Shown here piece by piece: positions 1-12,124 of a stretch of 64,000 nt of DNA. The position numbers and the translations under genes are program-made. Below the pieces are notes generated by a model. The model was not told the DNA's origin. It saw nothing but the letters and a program-made list of their open reading frames with translations, and searched no databases. The DNA comes from Neopestalotiopsis rosae (lineage: Eukaryota; Ascomycota; Sordariomycetes; Amphisphaeriales; Sporocadaceae): positions 1,116,001 through 1,180,000 of the forward strand of contig JALGAS010000010.1 in assembly GCA_023078685.1 (NCBI GenBank), given 5' to 3'. Positions within the stretch are counted from its first letter, which is position 1. Each line of letters starts with the position of its first letter.

Positions 1-1787
1 CAGAAGAATGATATTCATCCTCAAAAGTTGCCGACCCGAAATCAATCAGGCGAATTTCTGTATCCAAGAGAACCTTGCGTTGGTTGGCTTGCCTGTTCGT
101 TCCAGCAGACGAAGAAGGCATCCTGCGGTTGTATGTGAACGTCTGGTATGCATTATCGCATAGCAGAATGTTCTCAGGCTTGAGGTCTGTGTGGATAAGG
201 TTGAGGTCGTGCAGGACTGGCCAAAGTTAGCATTGCATATAGGACGACAAAGACGTGCATGTTACTCACAAGCGACACTCGTGAAGAGCTGACGCGCAAA
301 GCTCTGGATCTGACTGTTGGGAAATGGGACGAAGTTGTTCATCTTCAAGAAGTCAAAGACACTTGAGCCCAGCAGATCCATGACGATACAAATATGGCCG
401 CGGTAGTCGAAGCAGTCCCGCAGGTGTATGCATCGGTTGCGGTTCTCGGGGTCGTTTGCCTTTAGAGTTTGCAGTACTCGTAGCTCTATCCTCGAAGCGT
501 CACGGTATTTTTGAACGGAGCGAATGATTTTGATGGCGACGAGTTTGTTTCTTTTGCGGTCTCTGGCTTGAACGACTTTTCCGAACGTTCCTTGGCCGAG
601 CAATTTGATCATTTGATCTGCACGCGATGTTAATCATAGATCCAGGATGGTGGTGGCCAGCCTCAACTTACATTGTGTGGTGAGCTCGGCATCGGGAACG
701 ACAATATAATGGCCATCGTCATCATCAACTTTGACATTTTGGTATCTCTGAGCAAGCGGTGTAAGCAATGAATCGGATCAAAAACGCAACAAGTTGGACT
801 TACATCATTGACTACTCGAACTGCAACCTCTCCCGACTTCTTGACTGGCTTTGTCGGCGGCTTGTAGCTTTGATATGAGTCGTTTAGAACTTCGACTTCT
901 CGACGCTTGGCCTCTTGAGCCAGCTGTTGTCGTGTAGTTCGCTTTCTCTTCTGGCCCGTCAATGATGCTTCATATTCGTGGCCATTCGACGACAGTGATG
1001 CCAAAGAAGTTGGGGCAGTCGTGTTGTGTGTTGATGTGGTCCGATCTGTCGACGTCGAAGTGCTAGTCGGCGTGGCGATATGCGATCCATTAACAACTCT
1101 GCCATTCGTGTGGGGGTAGGCATCTTCCTTCCTGCGCTTCTTTGCCGCATGGCGCGAGGTGTCTGAGCCATTCGTCATGCCAGTTGTGTATGTCCTCGAG
1201 GAGTGGACCGACGACACGTCCTTGGCGTCGGCCTCGGGCTCTGGCGTGTCATCAATTACAATGATCTCCTTGGGCAAACCATTTTGATAAAATTTATCCC
1301 AGTCAGGCTCCTTTGATCTTCTACGTTTCCGCAATGGAGCATCGCCCTGTTGCAGGTGCGATTGCGTCGATGAAGCGGAAGCAGGCATGTTGCCGTAGTA
1401 GTTTGCGTCAGAGCGAGTGGTCGAAGCCGAATCAGTTCTGGCGTAGTCCTGAGTCCGTTCAGAGGCTGAGGTCACCGGATGGGCAGTGGCCCCATTTGCC
1501 GTTGGGGTCCTGTATGGATGCTGACTTGCAGCATAGGCCGAAGTGGTGTAATTGCTCGCCGATGTGTACGACGAGGCAGGAATCGAGCGAGTTGATGCTG
1601 TCGAGGACACCACGGAGGCGCTGGAGGTGGGGAGGATAGGGTTTGCTGGGGCGACGGCTGGAACGGCGGGTGCGCGATAAGCGGCGCTGTGGCCGTTGTT
1701 CTGCAAAAACGGCGGGTAATGAGAGTGCTGGTGAGGGTGACGGTACTGGGGAGGCAAAGTGGCCGTCGCGGTTGTGGGCGTTGACAT
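1..1787 (-). CDS. lkh1: LAMMER (CLK-type) dual-specificity protein kinase, 3' part missing
   Basis: Kinase of the LAMMER/CLK family (yeast KNS1, fission yeast Lkh1), which phosphorylates SR-type RNA-processing factors and regulates stress and growth responses. Exons on the minus strand are 804-1787, 672-747, 270-617 and 1-216; all four junctions are in frame and have GT/AG borders. The first ~328 residues are Ser/Thr/Pro-rich and disordered, with a basic RKRRR patch and the acidic IVIDDTPEPE stretch. The catalytic domain follows: glycine loop LLGQGTFGKVV near residue 359, VAIK lysine near 380, HTDLKPEN near 478, and IDFGSA near 527. The EHLAMMER signature and the rest of the C-lobe lie beyond the left edge. 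The start is the ATG at 1787; the frame is open a little further upstream but has no other ATG. Family assignment is firm; the exact orthologue name is inferred. Confidence 0.93.
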
Positions 1788-4164
1788 TGTTGTTGTAGTA
1801 GATGTCAACGAAACTAGCGAGGCGACGAGACCCAAGGACCCTCAGGCAAAAGAAGAAGAGGCCTAGATTATTGAAAATCCGGGGGTTGTCGCGACGATGG
1901 GTCGCTGGCCTTCCCAGTTAAGCCTGCCGCCTTTTTTCGTCACGGCGCCCTGGGCTACAGGTGCAAAAAGGTAGGGAAGAGAAGGACTGGGCGCCGGGGG
2001 TAAGAGTAGGAGCACTCTGGGCTGGTGGTGGAGGCCAATGACTTCACCGGCGTTCGCGTGTTTTTCCAGAGGAAGTCAGAAGGGCTACCACGGTGACTTA
2101 GCGCTGCAGCGGCACGAAACCAGTGGTGCTTGCAGGTCTTATGCACTGCAAAACCCAGCTAAAAGGTACCAATGGGGCGCTAGAACCTCAAACTTCCAGT
2201 CAGCAGCAGGTACCGACCAAAAAGCACAGGTCTCCACGGTGCTCTTCCCAGCAAAGAAATCGAATTGCAAGTCCTCTATGCGAAGACTCTCGTTCGAATC
2301 TGACCTGGCCAGGTGAATATAATTTTTGCACGTGTATATTTGGGCTGTCGGGTCGTGGTTGTAATTGCCTTTTGCAGGGCGAGAAGAAGACGTGCAACCT
2401 CTTGCTTTTCGAATATTGAAAGGGAAGCTTAAGGTTCGTCCCAGGCGGTCAAAACGTGGATTGCACTCGTTGCCAGTTGGGAAGTCCCGGGTAAGGCGAT
2501 TCGGCTGTCGAGAATTTGTATGGGGTATCGCAGGAAAATGGTCGGTGATGATCGATATTGGCAAGCACTCAAAGCATGCAATAAATCGACAGCTTCGACG
2601 ACGGTATCATTTGAATGATCCTCGAGAGGTTTTGCCGGTCAAAGCAGGGAGCGTTTGCTCTCTTCTTTTTTGCTCCTTCTCGCTGGTGTGTGGAATGGCA
2701 GACCGTCGCTGCTCAGCAACGTGGGAGGGCAAGGTACCTGGCGGTAGATTGGAGGAAAAGAGCCTGCAAAAGCAGTAAACGGAACCTAGGGCGAGATCAT
2801 TCCGCTTTGGCCGAAAACAGAGTCGAAGATGTTGTTTCCTCAGGAGCTCGTCGTGGGCTTGTGGGTTGTGGGAAAGAGAACTCTGACGAAAGGGGACGAA
2901 ATGAAGCGTCGTCTTGTCAGAGCACGGAACAGAGAGACCACAGGAGGCGAAGTACTGTTCTGGTCTGTTATCCTCACGTTGCAAATCATTGGATTCGTCG
3001 TCAGTCAGTTCAAAGTCGACCCCAGGCGTGAGAGCGAGAGCTGGGCTGCGCACAAGTGGAGTCTAGTTGAAGTCTGCGGCCACACAGTGCGCAAGGCATG
3101 GCGATTACTACAGTTTTCCCAGCACTCAAATTTATGGGTTTTGCATTCCAATTTTCTTCCCCTTTGGTTTCTGGTGCATCACTTCTTCAATCCTTACCAT
3201 TCATTACCGAAGACACAAGCTGAAGTCCCAGCACGGTCAGTGCATCTTTTGCACGCAACCATAGTCCGCCTTCAGAAGAGGATCCCCCGATCCCATTTAA
3301 TTTTGTCCAAACAAACCTACAGTGATTTTTGTGACTCTAGTCAATGGGATGTGGTTTTTGAGTCTTGTGCAGTAGCAGGCACTTATATACATATTCCTGC
3401 TGCGTCCAAAACGTGGGAATTAGCATGCGATTTGTTCAGGTTCACTCCGCGCCAAAAAGCTTCACAGTGCAGACATGCAGCCCCCGACAATGTGCTACTG
3501 CCCAGCTTGAGGTAAGCTACGTGAGTCTGGACGTCGAGTCCTGTGAGCCTGGACAGCGAATCTGCACACACATGTAATCTGTACGGACGGACTTAAGGGC
3601 GCTTTTGTTGATAAAGGTGCCCAACATTCTTCACGGTCACAGTTCAAACAATGTGATATGCCCATGTTGGTGTAATACTACTTATGTAGGACAGGATCCC
3701 CATCACATTAGGCAACCTGAACTGTTCGCTGTTGTGCCTGCCCTTGAGAAAACCCATCCGTCAGCTGGATCCATCAAAGCCATACTCGCACGAAATGGCT
3801 GCTTGCTACTGTTGTCGTTGCCCGTCTGGCACCACACACAAGTGAGTGCACCGTGCAAGGCTCCCCGGCAGATTGGTTCACAGAGATCAGGAACCACCCC
3901 GCTATTAAAATCAGTATCATCGTCTGCGTGAGCAGCAAGCCTTGATCTATGCCGTTGCCCTAGGACCGCATCTCAACAACAAATCTTGTCGGTGTGTATT
4001 TGTGTGTGTGTGAAGTGAACAGGCCACACTCTAATCGTGTTCAAAACTCGTGTGAACTTTACTACTTGTTTTCTTCTATCTAGCTTTTATGCCGCTGTCG
4101 TTTTTTATCTTATTGTCTCTCCCTACTCTCCGTCTCTCTGGGCGCGCCGCCAAAGCCGTGTGTG

Positions 4165-4213
4165 CACATACTCCTACACTCACACACACTACACACACAA
4201 CACACACAGACAG
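4165..4213. repeat. CA-rich microsatellite
   Basis: Interrupted (CA)n tract, beginning with CACATACTCC and continuing as CACACA runs. A GT-rich tract lies about 150 bases upstream at 3991-4015, so the two are roughly complementary and could pair in single strands. Confidence 0.85.
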
Positions 4214-6240
4214 AGAAACCACCAACGAGACCACGGACGCCGAAGGGTACATTACCTGTTGTAGAAGCCAAAGTCCGTCTGCCGAACCCTGTCCCGCTAC
4301 AATCTGGTGCTCAGTTCGAATCAAAATCCACTTTTTTCGCGATCTCACAAAAGAGGTCGAGGATCAGCGCCTCCCCGAGTAGCCCCTCACGCCACCCAAA
4401 AGGTCGTGCCTGGCCCTTGCTGGTTGGCTGGCTAGAGGGACCCTACGCGGCACCAAGAGTCGCTTAGGACCATTAAGACCCTGAGAAATCGTGGTAATGG
4501 ACGACACCATCTTCTTTTTCAACACCCCGATCAGTGGTCACTTTACTCGCTACTACTACTGTGTAGTCACTTTTTTTTAACCTGACGTACAGTACATGAA
4601 TATGCCTTACTTACTCTTTGATGCTGCTTGCTGCTACCCAACAATGAAGTAGAGTGATGTGAGTGAGAGTTGGATGTGAGCATGGAAATGCCCATGCCCG
4701 GACTTTGCAGAGAGAAACAATGAAAGGGCAACACGCGCAATAGACCCTCGCCGAATCATGCTGTCGAAAACATTCGCCTATGCAGGTCTTGCAGTAGTCG
4801 CCATCCATCACCACATGGCTTGCCTGGCTTTGCGCTGCGCTGCCGTCGGCGCGGTGCATTTTGTTCCCTTTGTCCCTCTTCTGCTGTCTCCCTGGTTACT
4901 TGCCCGCTTTCTTCGTATGAAGAATGTATACTTTCATCATTTGTGAATTTGCAAGGCTTTGAAAGTCACAGTATTCTGCCAACCCTCAGTAAGCGGCGTT
5001 CCCGGGTTCCTTCGCTCGCTCGCTCATGGGCCCGGGTTCTGGGAGGTGTGTTTTTGGAAGGGGGGTGGTCACCCAAATCGGGTCAATGTCTGGGCTGGAT
5101 GACTCGAGCAGACTTGCTTGAATCTTGAATAGTCTGTTCTGTCTGTCTTTTGTCTCCCCTCAAAAGAAAGCATTTAGACACTTATTATTCCAACAAGACT
5201 TATTAGAACCGGGACCAGTCAAGGTAAAAAAGGATATATTAGAAGAGACACTAGTCCCCAATTCTGATGTTCTTGCATGTTCCAGTCGAGTCGGGACAGG
5301 TTTGACAACGTATCACCGATATCCAGGCCGGCCGGTCAGTTCGCGTCTGACAGTGCTTCGAGATGGGCTCACACATGTGTATGTGTCTGTGTATGTGCAC
5401 TCTAATAGTGATTCTCCGACGACAACGACGAACCTGAGAGTTCTCTTTTTGTTCGTTCCCAATGTTTGTGACGACGGGCCTCCGGCACGACTACGATCCA
5501 GGGTAACTAATATGGACAAGATCCCCCTGCTGCTCTCTTTGCCTGACTTGTTTCGTCCCCGTATCCTTATTATTCTCTACTGGGTGCCAAAACAGAACAA
5601 AACCCTCCCCCATTGAGGAGGCCCTGTTCATTTCTACTCTGTACCTTTTCCGGGGGGTCCCAGTGTGGCGCTTCTGGTTCACCATGATGCAACAGATTCC
5701 TTCCAAACCAATCCTACACTGTAATGTTTTCTTATTTTCAGATTTCTAACCCCGAGATCTCCATAATTTTCTCTCGGCATCTTAACAGTCCTTTTCGCCT
5801 GTGCTCTAGCTGGCTGCCTGGCTTTCTTGCCCGCTCTCACGTGTACTGGGCAATCCTTGAAACACTTATTTAGATGCCGGGTTGCATATTCACACAATTG
5901 GTGATTTTGGCGGGCACAACGGTAACCATGCCCAGTCTTTTTTGACCTGGTCGTTAACGGTGGTCAAATTGTTCCAGGGAAAAAAGTGCCTACTGTACTC
6001 GCCTGTTTCTTAACGAGCCCCGCCTTATTAGGGGTTCAAGTGACTTGACTACATGCGCCCTTTCGACTATCGAAAGAAGAGGTGGCGAGTCTCACGTATT
6101 GGGGGTGTGGTTCCCATTTCTCTAGTGTAGCGAATGTTGACGCTGTTGGACAAGCAGAATACTACGTCCCGTTTTCCTTCACGGCCGCAGCTATGTAGAC
6201 CCGGGATGATGAAATCATTTGTTTCTCATGGGAGCAAACT

Positions 6241-6260
6241 GCCTGCCTGCCTGCCTGCCT
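6241..6260. repeat. (GCCT)5 tetranucleotide repeat
   Basis: Five perfect tandem GCCT units in non-coding DNA. It is a simple microsatellite and no function is suggested. Confidence 0.9.
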
Positions 6261-7621
6261 ACCAGATGTAATAACACACACATTTGGCTCGATTCGGATG
6301 AATACTTGGGTAGACGCACTTGGCAAGGCCCCTTTTGAGGTCCCATTTCTGGCCAACATCACCGACGTCCGGGCTGGCTCTTTTGGCATAATTCGCCTCG
6401 CCAGCGTTACTTTTTTTAATGTGTGCCAAACTCTCAACTTTGGGCGTGCTTACCTGTAGATGGAATCGGGGGGGATTACTGCATACTCACCAGTCACTTC
6501 CCTGATGATGGATTTCCGGGATTCTTTGATCACATCCTCTTCAGTCTCATCCCATGATTATTACTCTGCTGTTGTTAGCTGAACTTTTGCCGGCCCCCAA
6601 GTCATATTGCGACAATCGAAAAACCCCAGCCAGCCTTTGTAGGTATTCGCAGCCGCCGGATAGAGACTCCACCGGGGAGCAATTCATCAAGCCGAGCGTC
6701 ACCTGCCATAGTCAGCCCAGCGATTGTGGAGCAATCTACGGGACCGCCAAAGTACGCTATTTGCTGCGGAGAAACCAGTGTGATTCGCATATCGTGTGTG
6801 TGTCTGGCGTCTCTGGTGTGTGGCCTCCACCAGCAGCCAGCAGCCCAGGCCTCTCGACCCTCTCTCACTACCCATACCATACAGTACATACGTGCATGCC
6901 AGGCGAGCCCAGGAAGCCAGGAAGCATGACCCCGAAAGTGTCCAGTGCCAACGCTTCCTTCGTGCGGTGGGTTTTCGTCATCCCATGCAGCCCGTAAAGT
7001 GCTTAGCGTTCGTTTGCCAGAGGAGATCTGCTATTTCGGTTCCGTTTCTCTTTGTCTTTAATATCCTGCGCACCTAGACCACGAACAAGCAAGCATAGCA
7101 CGGCTCAATTACCGGCGAGCTCTTTCCGTATCGGATACAACGTGCCAAGGCCCAAGACAGCACTGCTGGAACAATTACCCTGCACCCCGGTCCCGTCATG
7201 GATCGTGTTGATTCTCCCTGTGCTGAATCATAATTCAAATGCGGTTCTCGATATATTGCCCGAAATTGCGCAACACCGCATTCAGTTCGTGATGCTATAT
7301 TCATGTCTTATATTGTTGTAGGTCAGCATTATTCGTCACTATCAAGCATTGACCAATTCCCTATCATTTTGAATAATACGGCAGACCTCAAAATGCACAC
7401 ATTCGGCTGAAGACTAAAAAAAGCATTGCGATGTGAAAGAATTTTACGAATCCCAATAATTGAAACAAACATGACTATATGGGTTCTTATAGGTATCAAG
7501 GTCGCTATGAAAAGACCTCGAAAAACGCCTCATCTGAAGCCTACCGAAATGTCCTGAAAAAGAACGCCGTCCCAATGCAGATAGATGCAAGCGCACAAAA
7601 GATCCCCCACGACTCTTGTGC

Positions 7622-8910
7622 TCAGATTCCGCGGTTGAACACCACCATACCGTCCGCGCCACCCTTGCCGTGGAACTCCTCCTCCAGCTTATCGGCGCTG
7701 ATGCGCTGCCGGGTCGGGAATGCCGCCAAGGCGAGCGGGAGTGCAATGTAGCTCATACCCAAGATCAGACCCAGGTTCACCGGTGTGGTAAACTTGGGGT
7801 TCTTCTTCAACCACTCCGTCTTCTGCAGCTGAACGAGAATCAGGGGCGGGACCACCATGATAGGACTGCTGTTGAGCACTCTGCTCACAGCGGTTTCGGA
7901 GACGGCAATAGTGGCAGCCTTCTTGCTCTTGCCGAGCGACGGGACGTCGTTCTCGGCCTTACCCTCAGTGGCCAGCTTGGCCTTGTCAGACTCGGAGAGC
8001 ACAGGGAATACATCGATACCAGTGCGCATTTCCTCGCCACGCATCAGGAACACGTTGAGGGCACCAGCGGTTGCAACGGCCGCGAACGGGACAAGGCGGC
8101 CAAGGATCGTGCGCGTAGCGGGCGACACGCGCTTCAGCCGGGGGACAAGCGAGTTAAGACCAACGGCCACGGAGCACGATGCGCCCACTGCCAGGCAGTA
8201 AGACTGTGCAATCTTACCCCACGATAGAGGTGTGGACTTATTTGCGTTTGCATTGTTGATGGCGACGTTGAGAGACTGATTGGCCACCTGCCATGCGATC
8301 GTTCCGGCTGTCTATTCAGAAAGGGTAGTCAGCACATGGAATCGCGAGCCAGGGATAACTTTGATGCAAAGGTGAACATACTCCGAGACCGGGTGTGAGC
8401 ATACCGGCCGTGACGACCAAGTTGGACAGCACGAAGCAGGACATGCGGAAAGGCAAGAGGACAGGCTTGCCAGTATCTATTTCAAAGCTTTCAGTCAGAA
8501 ATGCTGCATTTCATCCCATGGGTCGCAATGTTGCACCCATAGCAGACGTGTCGCGTGCTGTTCTCGTACCGGGATGCAATGTAGAGTCCACGATCTTCTT
8601 GGCCTGCCAGAGCTCAGGCGTCATGCTCTTGATCTCGCCATTCTTGTACTTGACGAGCAAGTCCTTTGCGTTATCGAGTCCTGTCTTGCCAGCGAAGAGG
8701 GTTCTGTTGTGCAGGGAAGCATTGCGTTAGCGAACGGAGATCGCTTGCAGGGCGAATTGAGGCGCGCAGAAGCTGTTGAGCGTTGCGCCTGAGAAGAATT
8801 GCTCACCTCGGATCCGTGATACCAGCCGTCTGCTGGACGCGACCCCAATAAGTGCTGAGATCGTACTGTGACTCGGGCAGCTCCCGATTGCCAGGAAGCG
8901 AGGCCGACAT
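7622..8910 (-). CDS. FSF1: Sideroflexin (mitochondrial inner-membrane amino-acid transporter, Fsf1 type)
   Basis: Sideroflexins are multi-pass carriers of the mitochondrial inner membrane; animal SFXN1 imports serine for one-carbon metabolism. Exons are 8807-8910, 8570-8703, 8382-8476 and 7622-8311, giving 340 residues, close to the usual ~320-340. The N-terminus reads MSASLPGNRELPESQYDLST and continues into the TYWGRVQQTAG...DPRTLFAG block typical of the family. Exon 2 encodes the amphipathic region before the membrane part. Exon 4 starts TAGTIAWQVANQSLN, matching the conserved WQ..NQS..A..N motif, followed by several hydrophobic helices and a conserved TGI(D)VF segment. All junctions keep frame. 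A single full-length gene with ordinary promoter spacing; substrate is inferred from the family. Confidence 0.95.
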
Positions 8911-9734
8911 GATGCCTGCAGCTTGTGTCGCTACTGAGATAGGATGTTGTTTTGCCGTTTCCCGGGGGGCGGAGGAAGTTCAAAGGAATGAACGCGGACA
9001 GAAAAGAATGTGTAGAGAACCTCCAATCCCAACCCAGGGTCGCGTGCTTGATGTCGCTGAATTGGGATACTAACTGGGGATGATAAATTAATATAGTAGC
9101 AGTAGTAGCTTACTACTGTTATCAGAGCTATCGAAAATCAGTCGCGTCCAATTGGTTCCTGGCGGTGAAGGGGCCCAACCACAGCCAATTTCTGAATTAT
9201 TTGCAGTGCAACGGGCCGGTGTCGCTGGTGTGTTTCGCAGAACCCCGCTATTGTCTGCCATTGTGAACCGGTGCAAGCCGTCGCCAATTGCGTACCTTGG
9301 GTCAAAGAATTGTACAGAGTAAACACCATGATTTTCTGCAAAATACAACATGTTACGCTTTGCGCGGCAACTTGAAAAGTGATCGCCTATCATTTGTTGA
9401 TATGACTCCGCCTCGAAGAATTGAATTTGCGAGAATCATGGATACCAAACATAATTAAACAAAACAGAACAAAACAAAACAAATGTCAGATGCACATGTG
9501 CTCAATGAATGTATTTCAGACGAGGAAGTGGCGTGCTTGCCAAATGGGATTACTCCAGTCGCATAACAAAAAGCGAAGGAAGGTGCGATTGGCAGAAGGC
9601 GGGCTTGCGCGGGAAGGTACATCGCGCATTATACTGAGCATCCGACTATACATCGATGTTGAACACAACTTCATCACCAACGACAGCAACAAAACAACAA
9701 AAAGCATCACGAAAAGCGTGAGAACAAAAGAGAG
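8911..9734. other. Intergenic region upstream of sideroflexin, 3' of the tRNA
   Basis: Holds the sideroflexin promoter/leader and the flank downstream of the tRNA gene. A 19-base perfect inverted repeat (8-base arms CAGTAGTA/TACTACTG, 3-base loop) lies at 9100-9118, and an AAAAC-unit run at about 9457-9483. No coding frame is credible. Confidence 0.6.
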
Positions 9735-9823
9735 CGACCGACGCAGGGATCGAACCTGCAATCTTCAGAGTAATGGAGTCCGGTGTACCGAAATCTGACG
9801 CGATGCCATTTCGCCAGCCGGCC
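9735..9823 (-). tRNA. tRNA-Arg (anticodon UCG) with a 17-base intron
   Basis: The minus strand folds into a full cloverleaf. Acceptor stem GGCCGGC pairs with GTCGGTC (two G-U pairs), discriminator G. D arm is GCG/CGC around AAATGGCAT, and the anticodon stem is TCAGA/TCTGA. The T arm is GCAGG/CCTGC around TTCGATC, which carries the B box. The loop between the anticodon stems is 24 bases; with the usual break after position 37 this leaves loop TTTCGGC (anticodon TCG) and a 17-base intron. A TTTT run for Pol III termination follows within about ten bases. It reads CGA arginine codons. The intron position is inferred from the canonical rule. Confidence 0.93.
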
Positions 9824-11247
9824 AGATGCAGAAGGAATGTTTCCAACTGCTTGATGAAGTTTTGCTGCTTATTACACCATATAGCACGTTCAACAATGAC
9901 TAGCCGCTTACAGCTGCATAGTATCCACTTTCGGACCAGGTAGAGAGGCACCTTGACACAGTGTCATGCCCAGAAGCTCGCGAACCACACATATGTGCTT
10001 CAAATATGGACTCACACGTAGGTTGATGACCTACGCAGTCTTTTTACTTTTTACTCCATGCTGATAAGGATTCTGGGGCCGTTTGGGCTATTGGATTGAT
10101 AGGCCAGAATTTCCTTGGTATGGGTCCTGGTATTGACTTACATGGGATCATCACAAACACAGGTACAAAAGCTAATGAGTTGCGAATAATGTTTCTAATT
10201 ATAGCAAACCACAATACTCGAGTTATATAACATGTCAAAATTGTGACCGTAGGTAGAGACTTAACTTCCACGCTATTGATGCAAAGTGCGCATTATCTAC
10301 TACGTACACATCTCAACCATACGCTTGAAAATCTAACCGTTCTAGAATCAGTCCATAGTGCCAGCAAAAAAATTCCAAAGTATAATATTGGCGCCAGAAA
10401 ATCTTCCGTCACCCAGAGAGGGCATAAGGTACAGTCCGGGAGTCCTGGTGAAACTGTACAGAGCACCGCTTGATGCTACCTTGATGTTGAGCACAAAGCC
10501 CTCTGTGAACACCACGAAAGAGCAAAAAGCTCATTATTAATCGCCTTCATCATGGGTTCAAGAAGTAAACTAACCTCTGTGGGGCGCGAGTATACAATTT
10601 AATACACCGTCAAGCTAAGTCATAAAGTCTAGCTGCTTTTTCGCCCAAGATCACGGACCAAATCCTTGACGAGGCAAGTCAAGATATGAAGCTGGAAAGA
10701 GTTCAGCAGTTAAATAAGCTCTAAGAAGCGAGCCGAATGTATGAATAACACGGACTACGAGGTTCTTCTGAGAGCTCACATAAGACACATTTGTCGTAGT
10801 ACTGAAGATTGTGGACTGCAAATGGGAGAGTTTGGAAAAAAAATAAACAAAATAAATAAAATATGCCAAAAAAAAAAAAGAAAAAAAAAAGTAGAGAGTG
10901 AGGATGCTACTCTGCTCTCATTTAGAAAAGCTTTTGCAGGTTTTCCACGCCCAGCAAACTCCGAGTCAAATATGGCAGGCTCACAACCAGACTGCGAAGG
11001 TCTGAATTGGAATTCCTACCGCACATTTCAAATCTTGAGCCTTTTCTTTGATCTCCGGTGCGCCACCGTTTCACTTAATCTTCATTGACGCAACGTTATA
11101 GAGGGTGCAGTGCTCTGCTCTGGTCTCCTAGCATTGCTACTGGATATTCAGGCTCAGGCAAAACTTCTACGACGATCTCTGTCGCCTACGACCCTTCGTC
11201 AAGGGGGTTGACCAGAGCATTCTCGATTTCATGTGTGACGAGCAAAG
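9824..11247. other. Intergenic region with an A-rich tract
   Basis: Upstream flank of the tRNA and 3' flank of the weak gene at 11.25-11.66 kb. Several short frames exist but none has coding character. A nearly pure A tract with few interruptions lies at about 10866-10890. Confidence 0.5.
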
Positions 11248-11559
11248 TCAATAGTCACGTTGGCAACAATGGATACTGAGAAGTTCTCGCAGTACTTTGG
11301 CACTGCGCCGATGCTCCATATCTCTGGTCAGCTCTGCCGATCTCACGAAGAAAAAAGAGACTAAAGACATCAGCAAGAAGCAGCCAGAAATCACTGTGAG
11401 TAAGAATGAATTTGTTGGCAACTTAGGCCATTTGTTTTGTTCGTCGTCTACGGTTATGATTGTCGGGTCATGACAGTGGGCCGGTCCGAGAAGAGACTTG
11501 AACCTGATATCCAGCTCGTTCCAATTGCATAACCGCTCAGGGTTATGGTCTTCAGCCAT
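11248..11559 (-). CDS. Small hypothetical protein, gene model unresolved
   Basis: A 103-codon frame begins MAEDHNPERLCNWNELDIRF and looks coding for its first ~50 residues (charged, Trp-containing, no low complexity). It then runs into a hydrophobic segment (SFLLTVISGCFLLMSLVSFF) that may be a translated intron. It ends with a basic helix-like tail (RDMEHRRSAKVLRELL). Upstream at 11605-11650 there is another ATG (MSTAIKARVQH) followed by a textbook intron: GTGAGC donor, CTAAC branch point, TAG acceptor. Its reading phase does not match the MAEDHN frame. Either the intron is in the leader and MAEDHN is the start, or the gene carries a frameshift. I do not recognise a family. Confidence 0.3.
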   Translation of the reverse strand: MAEDHNPERLCNWNELDIRFKSLLGPAHCHDPTIITVDDEQNKWPKLPTNSFLLTVISGCFLLMSLVSFFFVRSAELTRDMEHRRSAKVLRELLSIHCCQRDY

Positions 11560-11659
11560 CTTGAGCCTCTAGGTGTTGTGTTAGTAGGAGATAGACGAAA
11601 GATTGAATGCGCTCACAGTGTTGAACACGCGCTTTGATTGCGGTGGACATGATGGCTGT

Positions 11660-12124
11660 TGTGTTGTGGGAATGAATCGCAGCGGCTGGGAGGTTTTGTT
11701 TTTGATTCTCTGTTTTCTAGCCTATCTGTTGGAAAACCCTGTTATTGTTGCCTAGCGCGCCAGGATAATCTACAAGCTGCCATGGGGTATTGCATTTTCC
11801 ACTGGTCAACCATAAAGGTGAGTCTGGCTATATGTATTGTTCATCCACAGCCTTTCTTCTATCCTGCTAATAACCTATAGAAATCGATATTGACGTGACA
11901 ATAATTGTTGAAGAAGATTCCATATGGACCATATATTGGCAGCTGATTTGTTTAAGAATACTGGATTAATGTTTCTGGCTCCATTGAGTTGCCTCAATCG
12001 ATCGACTATCTCCCCTGAAAAAATATCTAAAGATGGGTAAGTCTCATGTCAAGGTGCTTCGCAAAAGGCGGAGCGTCAAGTCCGTTGATTGGTGAAAATA
12101 CACAGTGAGGTATTCAAATCTTCT
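11660..12124. other. Intergenic, 3' flank of the P450 gene
   Basis: About 465 bases between the weak small gene and the stop of the cytochrome P450. No open frame, RNA gene or repeat is visible. Confidence 0.6.

Larger units (their letters stand above)
1788..7621. other. Long gene-free stretch between the LAMMER kinase and sideroflexin genes
   Basis: About 5.8 kb with no open frame that joins into a recognisable protein. The longest frame (2829-3515 +, 228 codons) has no domain and no coding character. The left part must hold the promoter and leader of the kinase gene; the right end (about 7450-7621) is the 3' flank of the sideroflexin gene. It contains a GT-rich run at 3991-4015, a CA-rich run at 4165-4213, a TGTG-rich run near 5376-5400 and five tandem GCCT units at 6241-6260. 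I see no RNA gene here. Confidence 0.6.

Noticed and set aside
2829..3515. 228-codon open frame on the plus strand
   Set aside because: No domain, no codon bias, overlapping frames of similar length on both strands; it is a chance frame in non-coding DNA.
7616..8227. 203-codon plus-strand frame
   Set aside because: Antisense shadow of the last sideroflexin exon.
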